Numbered from the stretch's first letter, positions 49,336 to 61,649 are shown. The stretch is 64,000 nt of DNA from Ophryocystis elektroscirrha (GCA_030141585.1 JAQIFP010000005.1:62001-126000), one strand, 5' to 3'. Program-made: numbers and translations. The notes: generated by a model from the sequence alone, not told the origin.

Positions 49336-50673
49336 TTAAAATGAATCCAAGAAAATATTTGAAGGTTGTTTTTCTTCGGTGGGAATATACTTGCTATTTC
49401 CAGTCATTAAAGTGTTACCTTTGGATGAAAGCATCAAAAAAATATCGTTCATCAAAGATTCTAAAATCTGAAGATTCTTTACTGCTTGAACTAAACGGAC
49501 ATCTTTATCCGGTATAGATGGTGGTATAGACAAAAACGGATTTTTTAGTCTTGAAGACAAATGGAATTGAGTTTTTTCCATTAAATATATGCTGCTTTCT
49601 ATCGTTTCACCTAACGCTTTAAAAATATTTGACTTCGATTTAACTACTAAATTCCCTACTGAAGACAGTTCAGTAAAATCTCTTAGAGCTTGAGTTTGAT
49701 TGAAGCCATATACTGAATCTAATACAGGTATAATATATTTTTGGAAATAATCATCAGAAGGTATTGCGATTGTAAGGTAAGCATTGTTGGATTCATGGCT
49801 GCCTTGAGGTGTATATTTATAGTTGTGTACTAAAATAACTTTCATAAATATATTGAACATTGCGTCAGATAAACTTCTCATATATTTTCGATCGATGGTA
49901 TTATTTAAATTACTTATAAGCTTTATGAGTTCATCTATTTCCATGACTGTGTCATTTAAAAAGTATAAAGCTTCAGGTTGGAATCTACTATATTTTGAAA
50001 AACGGAATAGTGTACCACGGAACATATATAATGTCAAGATAAGTTCTGCATGATTGGATGATTTTGTTGGGTTATCTAATAATTCTTTTAAATTAATCAA
50101 TGAAACACTTATGTACTCGGTAATTGCGGCATATTGACCCTCAGTAAAATCAATTAGAAAAGACTCCATATTTATTAAAAAACCTTCAATCTGTGCGTTG
50201 ATATTTAGAGCAACATTTAGAAAATTGATTAATTCTACATTTTGAAATAATTGGTCTACAAAAATAGATTTCATTAAATCATGTCCAAATGAATTTTTAT
50301 TTCCCATTATTAAATCGACACCTTTAATAAGAGTTTCTATTAAATCCTTTTCAATAAATCGAACAGGTTGGTGGTTATTTGTGCTTATAATTTCAATTGA
50401 TCTTGCTATGACAAAATGACTTGCTGCTTGAATAGTTTGTAGTTTACGTATGAGCTTCCACAAGTCTTCCAGCCCTTTTTCGTTTATACTTTGCTCTGCG
50501 ATATTAATTTGAGCTAAGGACTCATAGGGAAGAGTAATTAATTTTTTAGTAGTTTCGATAATTCTATAATTCTTTTTAGTCGCATTTGTATCGACACCTT
50601 GCCAATAAGCGCTAGTGAAGCAGTTGTATGCGTTAAGTGAAAAAGTTAAAATTACGAGTGAGCTGAATTTCAT
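49336..50673 (-). CDS. Secreted all-helical protein, unknown family
   Basis: Single exon, 445 residues from the ATG at 50673. The N-terminus is a classical signal peptide (KFSSLVILTFSLNAYNCF) with a likely cut before AYWQG. The mature part has almost no Cys and a strong helical pattern with many Ile/Leu heptads (LEDLWKLIRKLQTI, VMEIDELIKLISNLNN), several NxT/NxS glycosylation sites and no membrane helix at the C-terminus. I do not recognise it. Together with the secreted gene at 2460-3794 it lacks introns, unlike most genes here. Confidence 0.78.
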   Translation of the reverse strand: MKFSSLVILTFSLNAYNCFTSAYWQGVDTNATKKNYRIIETTKKLITLPYESLAQINIAEQSINEKGLEDLWKLIRKLQTIQAASHFVIARSIEIISTNNHQPVRFIEKDLIETLIKGVDLIMGNKNSFGHDLMKSIFVDQLFQNVELINFLNVALNINAQIEGFLINMESFLIDFTEGQYAAITEYISVSLINLKELLDNPTKSSNHAELILTLYMFRGTLFRFSKYSRFQPEALYFLNDTVMEIDELIKLISNLNNTIDRKYMRSLSDAMFNIFMKVILVHNYKYTPQGSHESNNAYLTIAIPSDDYFQKYIIPVLDSVYGFNQTQALRDFTELSSVGNLVVKSKSNIFKALGETIESSIYLMEKTQFHLSSRLKNPFLSIPPSIPDKDVRLVQAVKNLQILESLMNDIFLMLSSKGNTLMTGNSKYIPTEEKQPSNIFLDSF

Positions 50674-51050
50674 CTTTGAACTTATCTTAAAATATAATTA
50701 TCAAATTCTGCATTTGATACTTATGATCTTTGTTTGGCGTCTCTGTCACTAATAAAGACAGACTTACAAACATTCATATGTTTTAGTTGACAACAAACAA
50801 ATTCAAAAATGAAGATTAATTAAACATTTGTAACTTGTCAAACAATGATACTATCAATATACATAGCTTCCAAAAGTTATACGCTTTTGGAATGATAAGC
50901 ACATAGATTTACAGATTTATTTTCAATTAACTTTTAAATAGTGTAAAAACGCATTAATTTAGCACTATAAAACAATTAGTTTAATCATATACTAAAGTTA
51001 TAGCAATAAATAGTGGGACAGTCCGTGTCAGGCTGGTCTAAAAAATTGTA
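50674..51050. other. Intergenic stretch between divergent genes
   Basis: About 380 bp between the start of the secreted helical gene (minus) and the zinc transporter (plus). It should contain both promoters. No distinctive motif, RNA gene or repeat was seen. Confidence 0.5.
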
Positions 51051-52570
51051 ATGAAGGATAATAATCTTCAAGAAAATGAGTCTAGTAGAAATTCTGATGC
51101 ATTTACGCGAAGGAAATCGATAAATCAAGCGGAAAAACTTGTTCTTGTGGACGACAAACATGTTGATTTAGATGCAAAACTATCTCAAAAAAAAATAGTT
51201 ATTGCTTCAATAATATGTGTAATTAATTCAATAATTTAGAAAAAATTAGGCTATATTTTTTGTTATTGAAATGGTTGCTGGCATAGCAGCTGGATCGCTA
51301 GCATTGTGGTCTGACGCTTACCATTTGTTAGCAGATCTATTTTCTTTTATTTTGAGGTAAAAAGCTAAATTATTTTGAGCTATTCCTTCTACTAAAGTTA
51401 ATGACATAAGTATAAAAATTTAGTTGGTGCGCAATATGGGTTTCCACATTAAAAGGCACTGGAAGCTTATCTTTTGGTTACCACCGTGCTGAGATTTTAG
51501 GAGCTCTTTTCAGTATATTAATGATTTGGGGACTTACTTTACATTTAATTATGGAAGCGGTTGAACGACTAGTTAATCCTACTGAAGTCAATGGGTTTCT
51601 TATGTTTATAGTCGCAGCGATCGGAACTATTGGAAATTATATAATGACAAGAGTTCTATGTGTCCATTCGTAAGTTTTAAATTGTTAACGTCATTTATAC
51701 AAATGAGATTTATTGTAAAATCAAATAACTTTATGACAATAAATTTTTCAAATTTTCAGCCACGGATTCGGCTCTTCTGACGACTGTCATAACCATGATG
51801 AGGACTCAAAAGTTCAAAAGTTAGAAGATTCTCGAGATTTAGAGGAAAACCGCTTGATAAATCCATTATTGTCTACCGAAAATGTAAGTGAATAAACTTC
51901 AGCGTCATATGTTACATTAGAAAGTCGCTCGGAAAAATATCAATGTCGAGGTAAAAGATATATTCCGCCATATTTGTTTGATATGATTTATTGCTATTGA
52001 TACTTATTTCCAGGCTGCATATATACATGCGTATGGAGACCTTATACAAAATATTGGAATTCTAGTCGCTTCAGCTTGTATTTGGGCAAAGCCAGATCTA
52101 CTGAGATTAGATCCTATGTGCACCATTATTTCCGCTTTACTAGTTTTATGTACTACTTTCACGATATTACGGGATGTAAGAATATTTGAAGTTCTCTTTT
52201 ATTTTGTCGCCTCAAAATACTGTTATCCAATAAATCATGTTTTTTAGACAATTTCAATTTTGATGGAAGGAACCCCTCGTGAAATCGATGTGCATGGTTT
52301 ACATGAAAGGCTTTTGAGTTTGGAAAATGTAATTGAAGTACACGACTTGCATGTCTGGTCTTTATCAATTGGAAAACCTTCATTAGCTTGTCATCTTGTT
52401 ATAGGTAACTTCTTGTGCATTATGAATAAAACATGCACATTTAAATAATATTAAACTTTTTTTTTTCAGATTCAGAAAGTGAAGCAAGACGAATTTTGCG
52501 CCTTGCCACAAAAATATGTCAAGAAGAATTTGGCATTTTGCACACCACCATACAAGTAAAAAAAAAATAA
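51051..52570 (+). CDS. SLC30/ZnT-type zinc transporter
   Basis: Cation diffusion facilitator exporting Zn2+ from the cytosol into vesicles or out of the cell, closest to the ZnT2/3/4/8 group. Seven exons from the ATG at 51051. The two metal-site helices carry the HxxxD pairs: SDAYHLLADLFSF and AYIHAYGDLIQNIG. Other landmarks are LSFGYHRAEILGALFS, LVNPTEVNGFLMF, a short His loop (HGFGSSDDCHNHDED), DPMCTIISALLVL and the cytosolic domain EVHDLHVWSLSIGKPSLACH, HTTIQ. The first intron is 31 bp (51203-51233 approximately). The end is either the TAA at 52570 or, if the donor after HTTIQ is used, a further exon to about 52821. Human members are 320-430 residues, similar to this one. Confidence 0.92.
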
Positions 52571-53189
52571 AGCGAATTTCTAATAGACTGACTATTCAAC
52601 GAATAAACTAGCCTGTGACACAAACGCTCATTCTCGTTGCCATTAAGTTTAAATTTCAAAAAATTTCTTACATATATTTTTTTATTGGTTTTAACAAAAA
52701 AAATTTAAGATTATATAAAGCAAAAAAGGTAGATTACATGGAGCTGAAGGAAGCATATAGGTCTAAAATTTGTACGCAAACGGCTTTCAATAGAGCGAAA
52801 AACAGGCTAATTGAAATGTAGTTTCAAGTTCAAAAACATTCTTAATTAATTTCACACTAAAATGAAATATCTTGTAAAAATTGCATCTGATTATCAACAA
52901 GCTATAAAAACTATATCAAAGAAAGCTTGAGTAATGTTCATAAGCTGCAAATAACTTTATTCAAACATTTGTTGACAAAATTGATTGCTAAGAGCATTAA
53001 ATTTGTTGATTGCTGAGAAATCATAAATTTGTACTTATATCAAAACATATACAAGAGATCATCTTTTAACAACTAAATATTCCATTCTCTGTACATTTCA
53101 ATTGATCTCCATCCGTAGTTTTTGATGAAATCATAGATACTGCTGTTGTAACGGCTAAATCACCTGGTTGTGGCAACCCTGCAATTATA

Positions 53190-54284
53190 TCAAATTTCAA
53201 ATAAGATCTTACTATAATTATAATTTATACAATTTGACTTCGTATTTCTCGATGTTATAACGTGATTTATGTTTTGGTCTAATTTAAATTTGTCTGGTTT
53301 TTCAACTATTTGTTGATTTTTGGAAGGTTTTTTTTCTATATCATCAGAAGAATCAGAGTTAATTAAAACAGGTTTAAGGCGATTTTCGTTGTTAACTGAG
53401 GGCGTCCAATCAAAGCTTTCATGATAATCAATTTTCAGTTTTGTTCCCAATATCCGAAACATAGATTTGTAATACTCATAATCAGGAGTTTCAGTAAAAG
53501 CTAATCTTCTGCATAAAGAAATAAATGTTCCAAATTGATATGGTTGATTTCTGCATAGTATATCTAAATTAAAAGACATTTTTTTCTCTGTAATTTTGTC
53601 ATATTTATTCCTTTTGGAGGTTGCTTTCAGTCCTTGCCAGGGTAAACTTCCTCTTAAAAAATATACAAATACATAACCTAATGCTTCTAAATCGTCTCTT
53701 CGAGATTGCTCAATGCCCAAGTGTGTATGAATTGAAACGTAGCGTGCAGTTCCAGTTAGACTTTTATCATCACGGTATCGTATATGTCTGTTGCAGATAT
53801 CTTTATACTTTTTAGCCAAACCGAAATCAATAATGTAAACCATATCAGCTGTTTTGCTGCCCGGAATCCCCATTAAAAAGTTATGAGGTTTTATGTCTCT
53901 ATGGATAAAACTCGAATTATGTACAGACTGGATACGTGTTATCATTTGGTCTGCCAAAAGAAGAGTTGTTTTTAAATTAAAGCGTCTTCCACATTTCATG
54001 AATAAATCTTCTAAAGATGGTCCCAGTAATTCCATAACCATAATCGGGGTATTTCTTTCCACAGCAAAATGATATATTTTTGGTATGCCACGATGCAGTT
54101 TCATCGCACTGTAGACTCTACTTTCGAATAACAAATGAGGGTTTTTAGGATTACTGGTTTCAAGTTTAATAGCAACTGGTTTTCCATCCTCTATATCTAC
54201 ACCCTTATAAACTTCGCCGAAAGATCCAGAACCAATCTTTTCGATTAATTTATATTTGTTTGCAACTATTAAATTGATTCGCAT
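53190..54284 (-). CDS. Casein kinase 1 family Ser/Thr kinase, intronless
   Basis: Single exon, 364 residues. The kinase domain fills residues 9-285: glycine loop IGSGSFGEVYKG, VAIKLE with the catalytic Lys, HRDIKPHNFLMG (usual HRDIKPDN; catalytic Asp and Asn kept), IIDFGLAKKY and the CK1 signature SIHTHLGIEQSRRDDLE, LPWQGLKA. Family comparison puts it nearest CK1 alpha/delta. The tail is short, Ser/Asp/Lys-rich and basic at the end. Substitutions in otherwise near-invariant positions (PHN for PDN, SIHTHLG for SINTHLG) and the absence of introns suggest a retrocopy or a derived paralogue that is still intact. No neighbouring gene is obviously related. Confidence 0.95.
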   Translation of the reverse strand: MRINLIVANKYKLIEKIGSGSFGEVYKGVDIEDGKPVAIKLETSNPKNPHLLFESRVYSAMKLHRGIPKIYHFAVERNTPIMVMELLGPSLEDLFMKCGRRFNLKTTLLLADQMITRIQSVHNSSFIHRDIKPHNFLMGIPGSKTADMVYIIDFGLAKKYKDICNRHIRYRDDKSLTGTARYVSIHTHLGIEQSRRDDLEALGYVFVYFLRGSLPWQGLKATSKRNKYDKITEKKMSFNLDILCRNQPYQFGTFISLCRRLAFTETPDYEYYKSMFRILGTKLKIDYHESFDWTPSVNNENRLKPVLINSDSSDDIEKKPSKNQQIVEKPDKFKLDQNINHVITSRNTKSNCINYNYSKILFEI

Positions 54285-54915
54285 AACAATATTTTTAAAT
54301 TTCAGATCCTGTATTTAATGAATATATGTAACTTTTGTAAGAACTTTTCAATTTGAGATACTGTAATTTAGAGCTTCAACATAAGTACTTGATAAGCAGA
54401 TATATCTATATAGCAAAATTAGGTATAAGCGACCAATAATCACAACGGCTGTATGGTCTTGGAATAAAAAAAAATCTAGTCTGTCTTTTTTTTATGAGCC
54501 TTGAAAAAAAATCATTAATTTGTTTATAAAAATTTGCATATTATATATTGATAATAATAACACTATATATTTTTAGCGATAGATTGACGGTCTTCAACTC
54601 ACCTAAAATTACTCAAGGAAAGATTTAGAACAAAGTTCTGAGGAATACTTAAATAATGATTGACTAAAAAAGAAGAATTTAATATAAATATTCCTTATTT
54701 AAAATATTATTAATCACGGACAGGAACAGTCTTGATTTTACTCAAGTAATACTGAGTTTATTTTAAAATTGAAATAGTTCTAATTTATCTCATGTTGGCT
54801 TGGATAAAAACACATTTTGCTTTAAGTGCAATTCCAGGTTTTATTTATTATTAAACGCATTAAAAAAAAAGTTCTCTATATGATACATATACTATTAACG
54901 ATTAATGTAAATAAT
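54285..54915. other. Intergenic stretch
   Basis: About 630 bp, AT-rich with A/T homopolymers. No frame with splice support, RNA gene or repeat was found on either strand. It includes the 5' region of the kinase gene and the 3' region of the metallothionein-like gene. Confidence 0.5.
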
Positions 54916-55062
54916 TTAGCAAAATTTGGTTTCTGTTCCTTTAGATTGCTTATCCGAGCAGCATTTAGCACTACAGGAACATTTTTTCCCTTCTAAACAG
55001 CCACATTTACATTGGCTTTTTTCACAAGATTTGTTTTCCTTGCACTTATTTTCTGAGCTCAT
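54916..55062 (-). CDS. Metallothionein-like small Cys-rich protein, 48 residues
   Basis: ATG at 55062, TAA at 54916-54918. The protein has 10 Cys among 48 residues, at positions 7, 13, 18, 20, 22, 28, 30, 34, 35 and 48, with the CxC motifs CKCGC and CSC and an AKCC group, plus eleven Lys and no aromatic residue except one Phe near the end. Cys-x-Cys and Cys-Cys spacing with high Lys and low hydrophobicity is the hallmark of metallothioneins, which bind Zn, Cu or Cd through thiolates. The length is slightly below vertebrate forms (about 61) and has fewer Cys than the usual 18-20. No intron is needed. A zinc transporter lies 2.3 kb away. Confidence 0.75.
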   Translation of the reverse strand: MSSENKCKENKSCEKSQCKCGCLEGKKCSCSAKCCSDKQSKGTETKFC

Positions 55063-55723
55063 TTTAACTAAATTATGCAGGACTGTTTTGTAAACGCATG
55101 AGAAATTATCTTTCCCAAATTTCTTGAGCCTGTAGGCGTATGTGTGACTATTTAAATCATTTTTACATAAAAAATTAAAAATTATCTATATTGAATGCAA
55201 TTAACTGATTATTAATCATAAATCTGATTATTTCAAAATCAAAGTAATAACTATTGTTAGGAATGGAGTATGTTTAAGTTGAAACTGAAACAATTTCTTT
55301 CAAAGCTAAAAATATTTCCAGAATTTAAAAAACAAAAAACGTATTACAGTTTTTTGAAAATAATTCTGGATAAACTGATTTACTATTATATATGTCGTTT
55401 TGATTTTATATAATATGTTTCCAAAGTCCTTAAGTCCGTTGTAGTGCAATTTTGCTAATCTACAATGTTCGGGTCAAATCTTTGGTAAATTTAACTAATT
55501 TGAGCAAAAGTATGATGAGAATATATTATTTCTTGAAATCAAAAGTTATTGTAATAATAATTTTTTTTTTTTGATGGCTAACATTTGTCATAGTTACTCT
55601 GAATTTTGTAAAAATTATATTATTTGAACCTAAACCATCCGTTTAAATTTAAATTTATAAACTGTTGAAAGACGGTATACAATCACTGAAGGTTGTGGTG
55701 GGGAATAATTTGAGAAATCAACT
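55063..55723. other. Intergenic stretch between divergent genes
   Basis: About 660 bp separating the metallothionein-like gene (minus) and the next plus-strand gene. A 45-50-codon Lys-rich plus-strand frame near 55271-55411 is present but unsupported. No canonical metal response element (TGCRCNC) was noticed near the metallothionein start. Confidence 0.45.
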
Positions 55724-58600
55724 ATGAATGATGACATAATAACTTCATATATCAAAAAATTTAGTAATAAGCACACTTTACACGAAATAGAAAGTTTTAT
55801 ACGCTGTGAAAGTTATGAAGCAGAAAAAGCATTACATTCTTATATGAAAAATCACGAAAGCATTCTGCAATGTTTTTTATATGGTAGGATACGTTCATAG
55901 GAAAATCAAATTTAATTTATTTGACCTTTAATTTAAACTAGCATAAATTATAGTGCTTTCCCTAAATAAGAATATGAATCAATCAAAATTATTTTAAAAC
56001 AGATTTCAAAAATTTCATAAACAATCCGTCAAAATGTGATCTATTAATTTCAAAACTTCTGAATATCTCAGATCTGTTCTATAAAACATATTCCAAACTT
56101 GACTCGGGTCTGTTTATAAAATAATTGATTTATTTGATAGAATTTGATCAAATAAACAAGCGAAGAAAAGACATAGAAGAAGAAATATACCAAAAATATC
56201 AGCAAGTCACTTTGTACAAATATGCAAAGTTATCGCTTCATAAAATTGAAAGTTCAGGTATGATGTATTTCGGAAGTACATTTATATAATTACTATCTTG
56301 TGTACAACAAACTGTATCAATGTAGACTCAAATAATATTTTTTTGAATAACTATATCACAACTTTGAATCATTTGAATCGAAATTTATTGCATCAAGTGG
56401 ATGGTAGCAATTACTTGGTAACAATTAAAATAGGTATTACGCTTTTGATGTTTGATCGTGTGATGAATGAGTCAAAAAGACTTGAAGAAAATTGTGTAAA
56501 ACTATTACAAAAAGATATAGTTAATTTATTAACTGCTTCAACTGATTTGTTTCAAATTAACAAAATGATAAAATATCTTGAAATTTGTTTAAGCACTATG
56601 TCCAACAATACTCGTAAGTTTGAATCCTACTTATTAAGTTCCTTTAATGGCTATATATTTATTAATGCTCATGTCAGTTAACGATATAATTGAGAAAGAA
56701 ATATTGCTCTCTTTATTTAATAAAGTATGAACAGTAAAATACAATTTAATCATAGATTAATGAAAAAGTACGAAATCTGGAATATTTATAATCAGTTCAG
56801 GATTTCTTTTTTTTTCTAACATCTCTTGATAGTATATGGAATAAGACAAATGAAGTTAACAATATTGTTTTGCTAGCTTCAAATGAAGCTGTGGTGAGGC
56901 TAGGATTTGAGCTTGTTACTGATTGGATTATACGTTCATGTATCAATGTAAAAAAATCTTTAAATTTCCACTATATAACATTCAGTATATAACTAAAAAT
57001 TTCAAATCTGAAATCATAAGCTTAATTGATAATCTTACAGATTATTATAAAACATACAATTTGCTCCTTGAGATCGTTAAAAAGTTTTTATCGAAAGCAA
57101 CTTTAAATGAAAAGAATAATTTTTGGTATATAGTATATTATTTAAGTTTTGTTAGGAGCTCAGAATTGTATCATTCTCTAAATATATATTGGAATACAAA
57201 AGTAATTTTCAAGTTATACAAATGATTCTGTGTTATTATACTGAATTATTAAGGATTTTCATAAAAATAGGAATATGATGTTCGTCGCTGTGAGAAACTA
57301 TGTTGTTTGAATATAATCAACAATAGCAATAAAGTTCAGACTGATGTAAAGGTTGATATTGATAATTTTACTGATTTTAATTAGAATACTTATTTTCTTC
57401 AATTTCAAGCGTCAATCAATTTTATAGAGAGCGTGGAAAGACTCTTTGGTTTAAATACTCCTCATTATATTGAAATATTATACCCAATGCAATATCTCAC
57501 TAAAGTAAATTATATTTGAACTGAAATCATTTTGTTTTGATATAAATGATACTATTAATGAAATGTTTTACAGATTTTTTATGATGAGTATAGTACTTGG
57601 ATTTGGACGAGTTTGCAGTATTTTCAAGAAAAAGATACTTTTGAGTCACTTTGTAAATTAACGAAACTTGTTATCTTTTCAGTATATTTGTATTCTGACA
57701 TTGACAATTTAAAAACCATGATAAATTATAGTGACAACTCAATTTATATGGGGTCTAAGCAAATACTTTTTAAGGTTATATTTTAATTTAAATAATTTTT
57801 CTAGGATGTTAGCGCTAGTGTAGATTGGGCTCAAAATATGGCAGAAAATATTATAAATATAATAGATTTAATGAAAAATTCTTGGTGTAAAATAATCAAG
57901 GTATTAACAAATAATAGTCTTAATTAATGTTAATAAGGACATTGAGGATGCTATTAAACTGACTTTTATAAGAGTCACAAACGATTATTTGAAAGGGAAT
58001 CAGGGAATAATTTCTTTAGTGTCTATATTATCTGACTTTGTAAAATATTAATGTTGCAATATTTAAAATTAGGATTTTGAAAAGCCTTCAGAATATATTA
58101 ATTTTATCATAGAAATTTACAGAAATTTTATATCTACAGGGAAAAAACTTCAAATTTCAAAAGAACGGGTAAATTTTGTTAAATTTCAAAGGAGTTTTTT
58201 TAGCTAATATCATGGATCTTTTATTTTTACTTAAAAACGTTTTCAAGCTACAAAGAAAATTTGGTTGAAACAATTAGGATTGCTGACGAGCAGTATAAAT
58301 CATTAATTTTTCTAAACAATCTTCATAAAAATGTGAATGGAAATGACGCTTTTCAAAAACTTAAGAACTATTTAAAACAAGTGATTTTATGATTGTTAAC
58401 ATTGAGCTTAGGATTTTGTTTATTTAACACAAACACTGGATGAAGTTCTACGGAATGAAATAGAAATTATTCAGTTCCCTAAATTTGATAAAAAATTAGA
58501 CATTCAAACAATTAAGCAGATGAACGATTTATTTTTTTACGGCGATGAATTAGAAAAAGATTTAAACTCCATAAATTCAATCAAACTTTTGTTTATTTAA
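55724..58600 (+). CDS. Possible vesicle-tethering subunit (EXO70/CATCHR-like), multi-exon
   Basis: About a dozen short exons in one direction from the ATG at 55724 to the TAA at 58600. The protein is all helical and basic with no membrane segment. Segments: YIKKFSNKHTLHEIESF, RRKDIEEEIYQKYQQ, FNNYITTLNHLNRNLLHQV (the last resembling the EXO70 N-terminal region with a helix around NHLNRN), TLLMFDRVMNESKRLEEN, SLIFLNNLHKNVNG (EXO70 family has a FLxNNxxYI element) and YLTQTLDEVLRNEIEIIQ. The overall pattern suits a CATCHR-type tether such as exocyst EXOC7 or a COG subunit. Several exon borders are unresolved and the assignment is weak; the gene itself is likely real. Confidence 0.4.
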
Positions 58601-58949
58601 TTTATCAAATACTAAAATAGCATTTAGATTTTAAACAAATCTAGTCTCTGCGAAAAATTATTACCCGTTACTGATTAATTGAATTAATTCATAATATCAG
58701 CTTGAATTTTTTTATCTTAGTGTAAATTAAATTAAGAATAGTTTTAGAAATTTTAACATGCCTCTACATAACTGTATATATAAAAATTAATAACTTATAT
58801 TATTAAATTTTTTTTTACCCTAATTTAAATTCTATTATCCAAAGGTTTTTTTTTTTTTTTTTATTTGAAATTATACGGAAATAATTTCTAAAATCATGTT
58901 ATTTATGAAGAACTCCAAAAAATAAATTTGATTTTTGTTAAATTTAAAC

Positions 58950-61649
58950 ATGAAGTTTTGTTTTATTGGTTTATGCGAATCATTACAACCAAGATTAATG
59001 CACACTAAATCAAGTCTCGTAATGTTTCCAAATAAACAATTTTTATATTTTACAAATGCACATAGTTATCATACTAATACCAGTTTGAGTAAACCTTTAA
59101 AACCTTTGATATCAAGAGTTGCACCATTCATGTGGCCAACAAACAAGTGAAATTAAACTGAAGTAAAAGTTTTTAGATATTTGAGAGCAAGGGTCGTTTT
59201 CGCGTTCACATCTATGATAGCATCCAAGATTCTATATTTACAAGCTCCTATATTATTGGGAAAAACTATAAATAAATTAAGTGCAGGATTCAACATGCCT
59301 ATTAGTCATTCAATTCCTATGGGTAGCGCTAGTTCTGGTTTTAAATCATTTTTAGCATTCACAACTGGTTATATTAGTGCTCGACTTTTGGGCTCTGCTT
59401 TTGCTGAGCTAAGAAACGCTTTGTTTGCTCGGGTATTCATATTTATACTATTTCATCTTCACCTTTCATATTAATATGATAAGTAACAATGTGCTGTTGC
59501 ATTTTAGCTATATAATATAAAGTTATTAAATTTACTTTAGGTGTCAAACGCAGCTTGTACTGGAATTGCTTCGAATATATTTGAACAAATACACAAATTA
59601 GGTTATTATACAGGTGTTTTATAAAACTGTTTAGATCTAGATTTCTTACTTCAATCCCGATCTGGTGAACTAGTTCAAATTTTAACAAGGTAATTTTTTT
59701 AGAAGTTTCAAATATCTAAAAAGAATGAAAACATCATAGTTTAGGGGGATAAGATCCGTTTCTGGATTGCTCAACATGCTTATATTCCAAATTGTTCCCA
59801 CCTTCGTAGAACTTATTCTAACCACAGCAATATTAGGTTCTAAGCTTGGAACAACTGTAGCAAGTAATCTCCGTATCTGCAAAATTAAATTAATTAGGTT
59901 TAACACTTACTTCAATTATTGCATATATTATTTTTACAATCAAAATGACTCAATTGCGAGTACAATACAGAAGAAGAATGCTTCAAGCTGAACAAAAATC
60001 TACGGGATTATTGATGGATTCAATAATAAATGCAGAGGCAATTAAGTAAAAAATATACTTATATATTCTTTAGATATTTTTCAGCTGAAGCAAGCGAAAA
60101 AAAAAAATTTTATCAGTATCAGAAACAACTGGAAGCTGCAAACATTAAAGTATATAGACTATTTTGAATATACATTTAGGTTGCTGAGTCTTTAGCTCTC
60201 CTAAATTTTGGACAGCAATTTATTTTTAATACAGGTTTATGGAGTAGCATGATTTATACTGTTCATAAAATTGCGTCTGGATTAGCTCCAATAGGTATCA
60301 AAAATTTACTCTTTACATACTCAGGCGATCTGGCTTTTATAACATCAATTTTGTACCAGCTAGCACTTCCTTTAAACATGGTTGGAACAACCTATAGAGA
60401 AACGTTTTTGAATACAGTTGATCTTCAAAGGGTAATATTAAAAATTTATAATATCAACTTTATAGCTTGAAAATATTTTCTCACTTAAGCCGAATTGCAT
60501 TTCCCCTGAAAATGCAAACATGTTTGAATTCAAGTATATAATATATATATCATCTAACGAGTTTAATAGAAAAGGTCATATCCAATTCAATAATGTCAAT
60601 TTCAAATATACAACAACAGAATTAGATTTGAACAGCACTGAAAATGTTATAAAAACTAGTAGCAATGAAAAGGAAATTTTTAAAAATATCAATATTGATA
60701 TTGCTCCTGGCTCAAAAGTTGGTTTAGTTGGGTATTAATAGTAATTTACACATTTCGTTCAGTGCATCTGGCTCTGGAAAAAGTTCAATAATCAAGCTGC
60801 TATATAGGTAAAATTTTGAAATAAGTCTTGGAATACGGAAGAAAGAAAAAACCAAGTGTATATATACTAATTTTTTTCAGATTATACGATCCTTCAGAAG
60901 GAACTATTATGGTTGACGGACAAGATTTAAAAACATTGGATTTGCAATCATACAGGTTTTAAATTTATTTGATATTTCAGTCAAATATAGAAAACATATT
61001 GCCATTGTACCTCAAGATGTGGTTTTATTCAACGACACAATTTTATACAATATAAAATATGGAAAAATGGAGTCTTCTATGGAAGAGGTGATAGAAGCTT
61101 GCAAGAAAGCACACATTTACGACATGATTCAAAGCCTGCCGGAGGTATCAATCATTTCTAAATTGTATTTGTATAGAAATTTGAAACAAAAGTGGGTGAA
61201 AGAGGTTTGAAGCTATCAGGGGGGGAGAAGCAACGGATTGGAATTGCAAGGTGTCTTTTAAAGTACAAAATTATAAAACTTACATTTAATATATTAAGGG
61301 ATTCTCAAATTTTTGTTTTTGATGAGGCCACATCATCATTAGATTTATCTACAGAATCTAAGATTCTAAAGTCTTTGCAAGTAGTAAAATCCTAATTATT
61401 AGGTTTCAGAATTCTGCTTGTGCAAAAACGACCATAATTGTAGCTCATAGACTTGCTTCAGTAATATCTGCCGATATTATATATGTTCTTGGTGATAAGA
61501 GTATTCTGGTAATAGAAATTATTATTTAAATTTCAAAGGAGTTTGGAACTCATGAAGAATTAATATCCAAACCAAATGGTTTTTATAGAAAATTGTGGGA
61601 AAAACAGGTAAATTTATTTTGCTCACAAACTAATCAGTTTCATTTATAA
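58950..61649 (+). CDS. ABCB7: ABCB7/ATM1-type mitochondrial ABC half-transporter
   Basis: Exports a sulfur- or glutathione-bound product of the mitochondrial Fe-S machinery. The first exon has a likely presequence rich in Ser, Arg and His, then WPTNK. Membrane exons match ABCB7: [65 protein letters not shown]. The ATPase domain is split over short exons: Walker [30 protein letters not shown]-loop [20 protein letters not shown], signature [20 protein letters not shown], Walker [13 protein letters not shown] and [10 protein letters not shown]. At least 14 exons are implied. The end at 61649 follows KLWEKQ; the animal C-terminal Cys motif was not found, so a further exon is possible. Confidence 0.93.

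Noticed and set aside
52615..52821. Separate small gene after the zinc transporter
   Set aside because: Starts at a non-ATG codon; it is either 3' UTR or an alternative last exon of the transporter.
55271..55411. Plus-strand Lys-rich frame of about 47 codons between divergent genes
   Set aside because: No conserved motif, no splice partner and composition like surrounding AT-rich DNA; probably chance.
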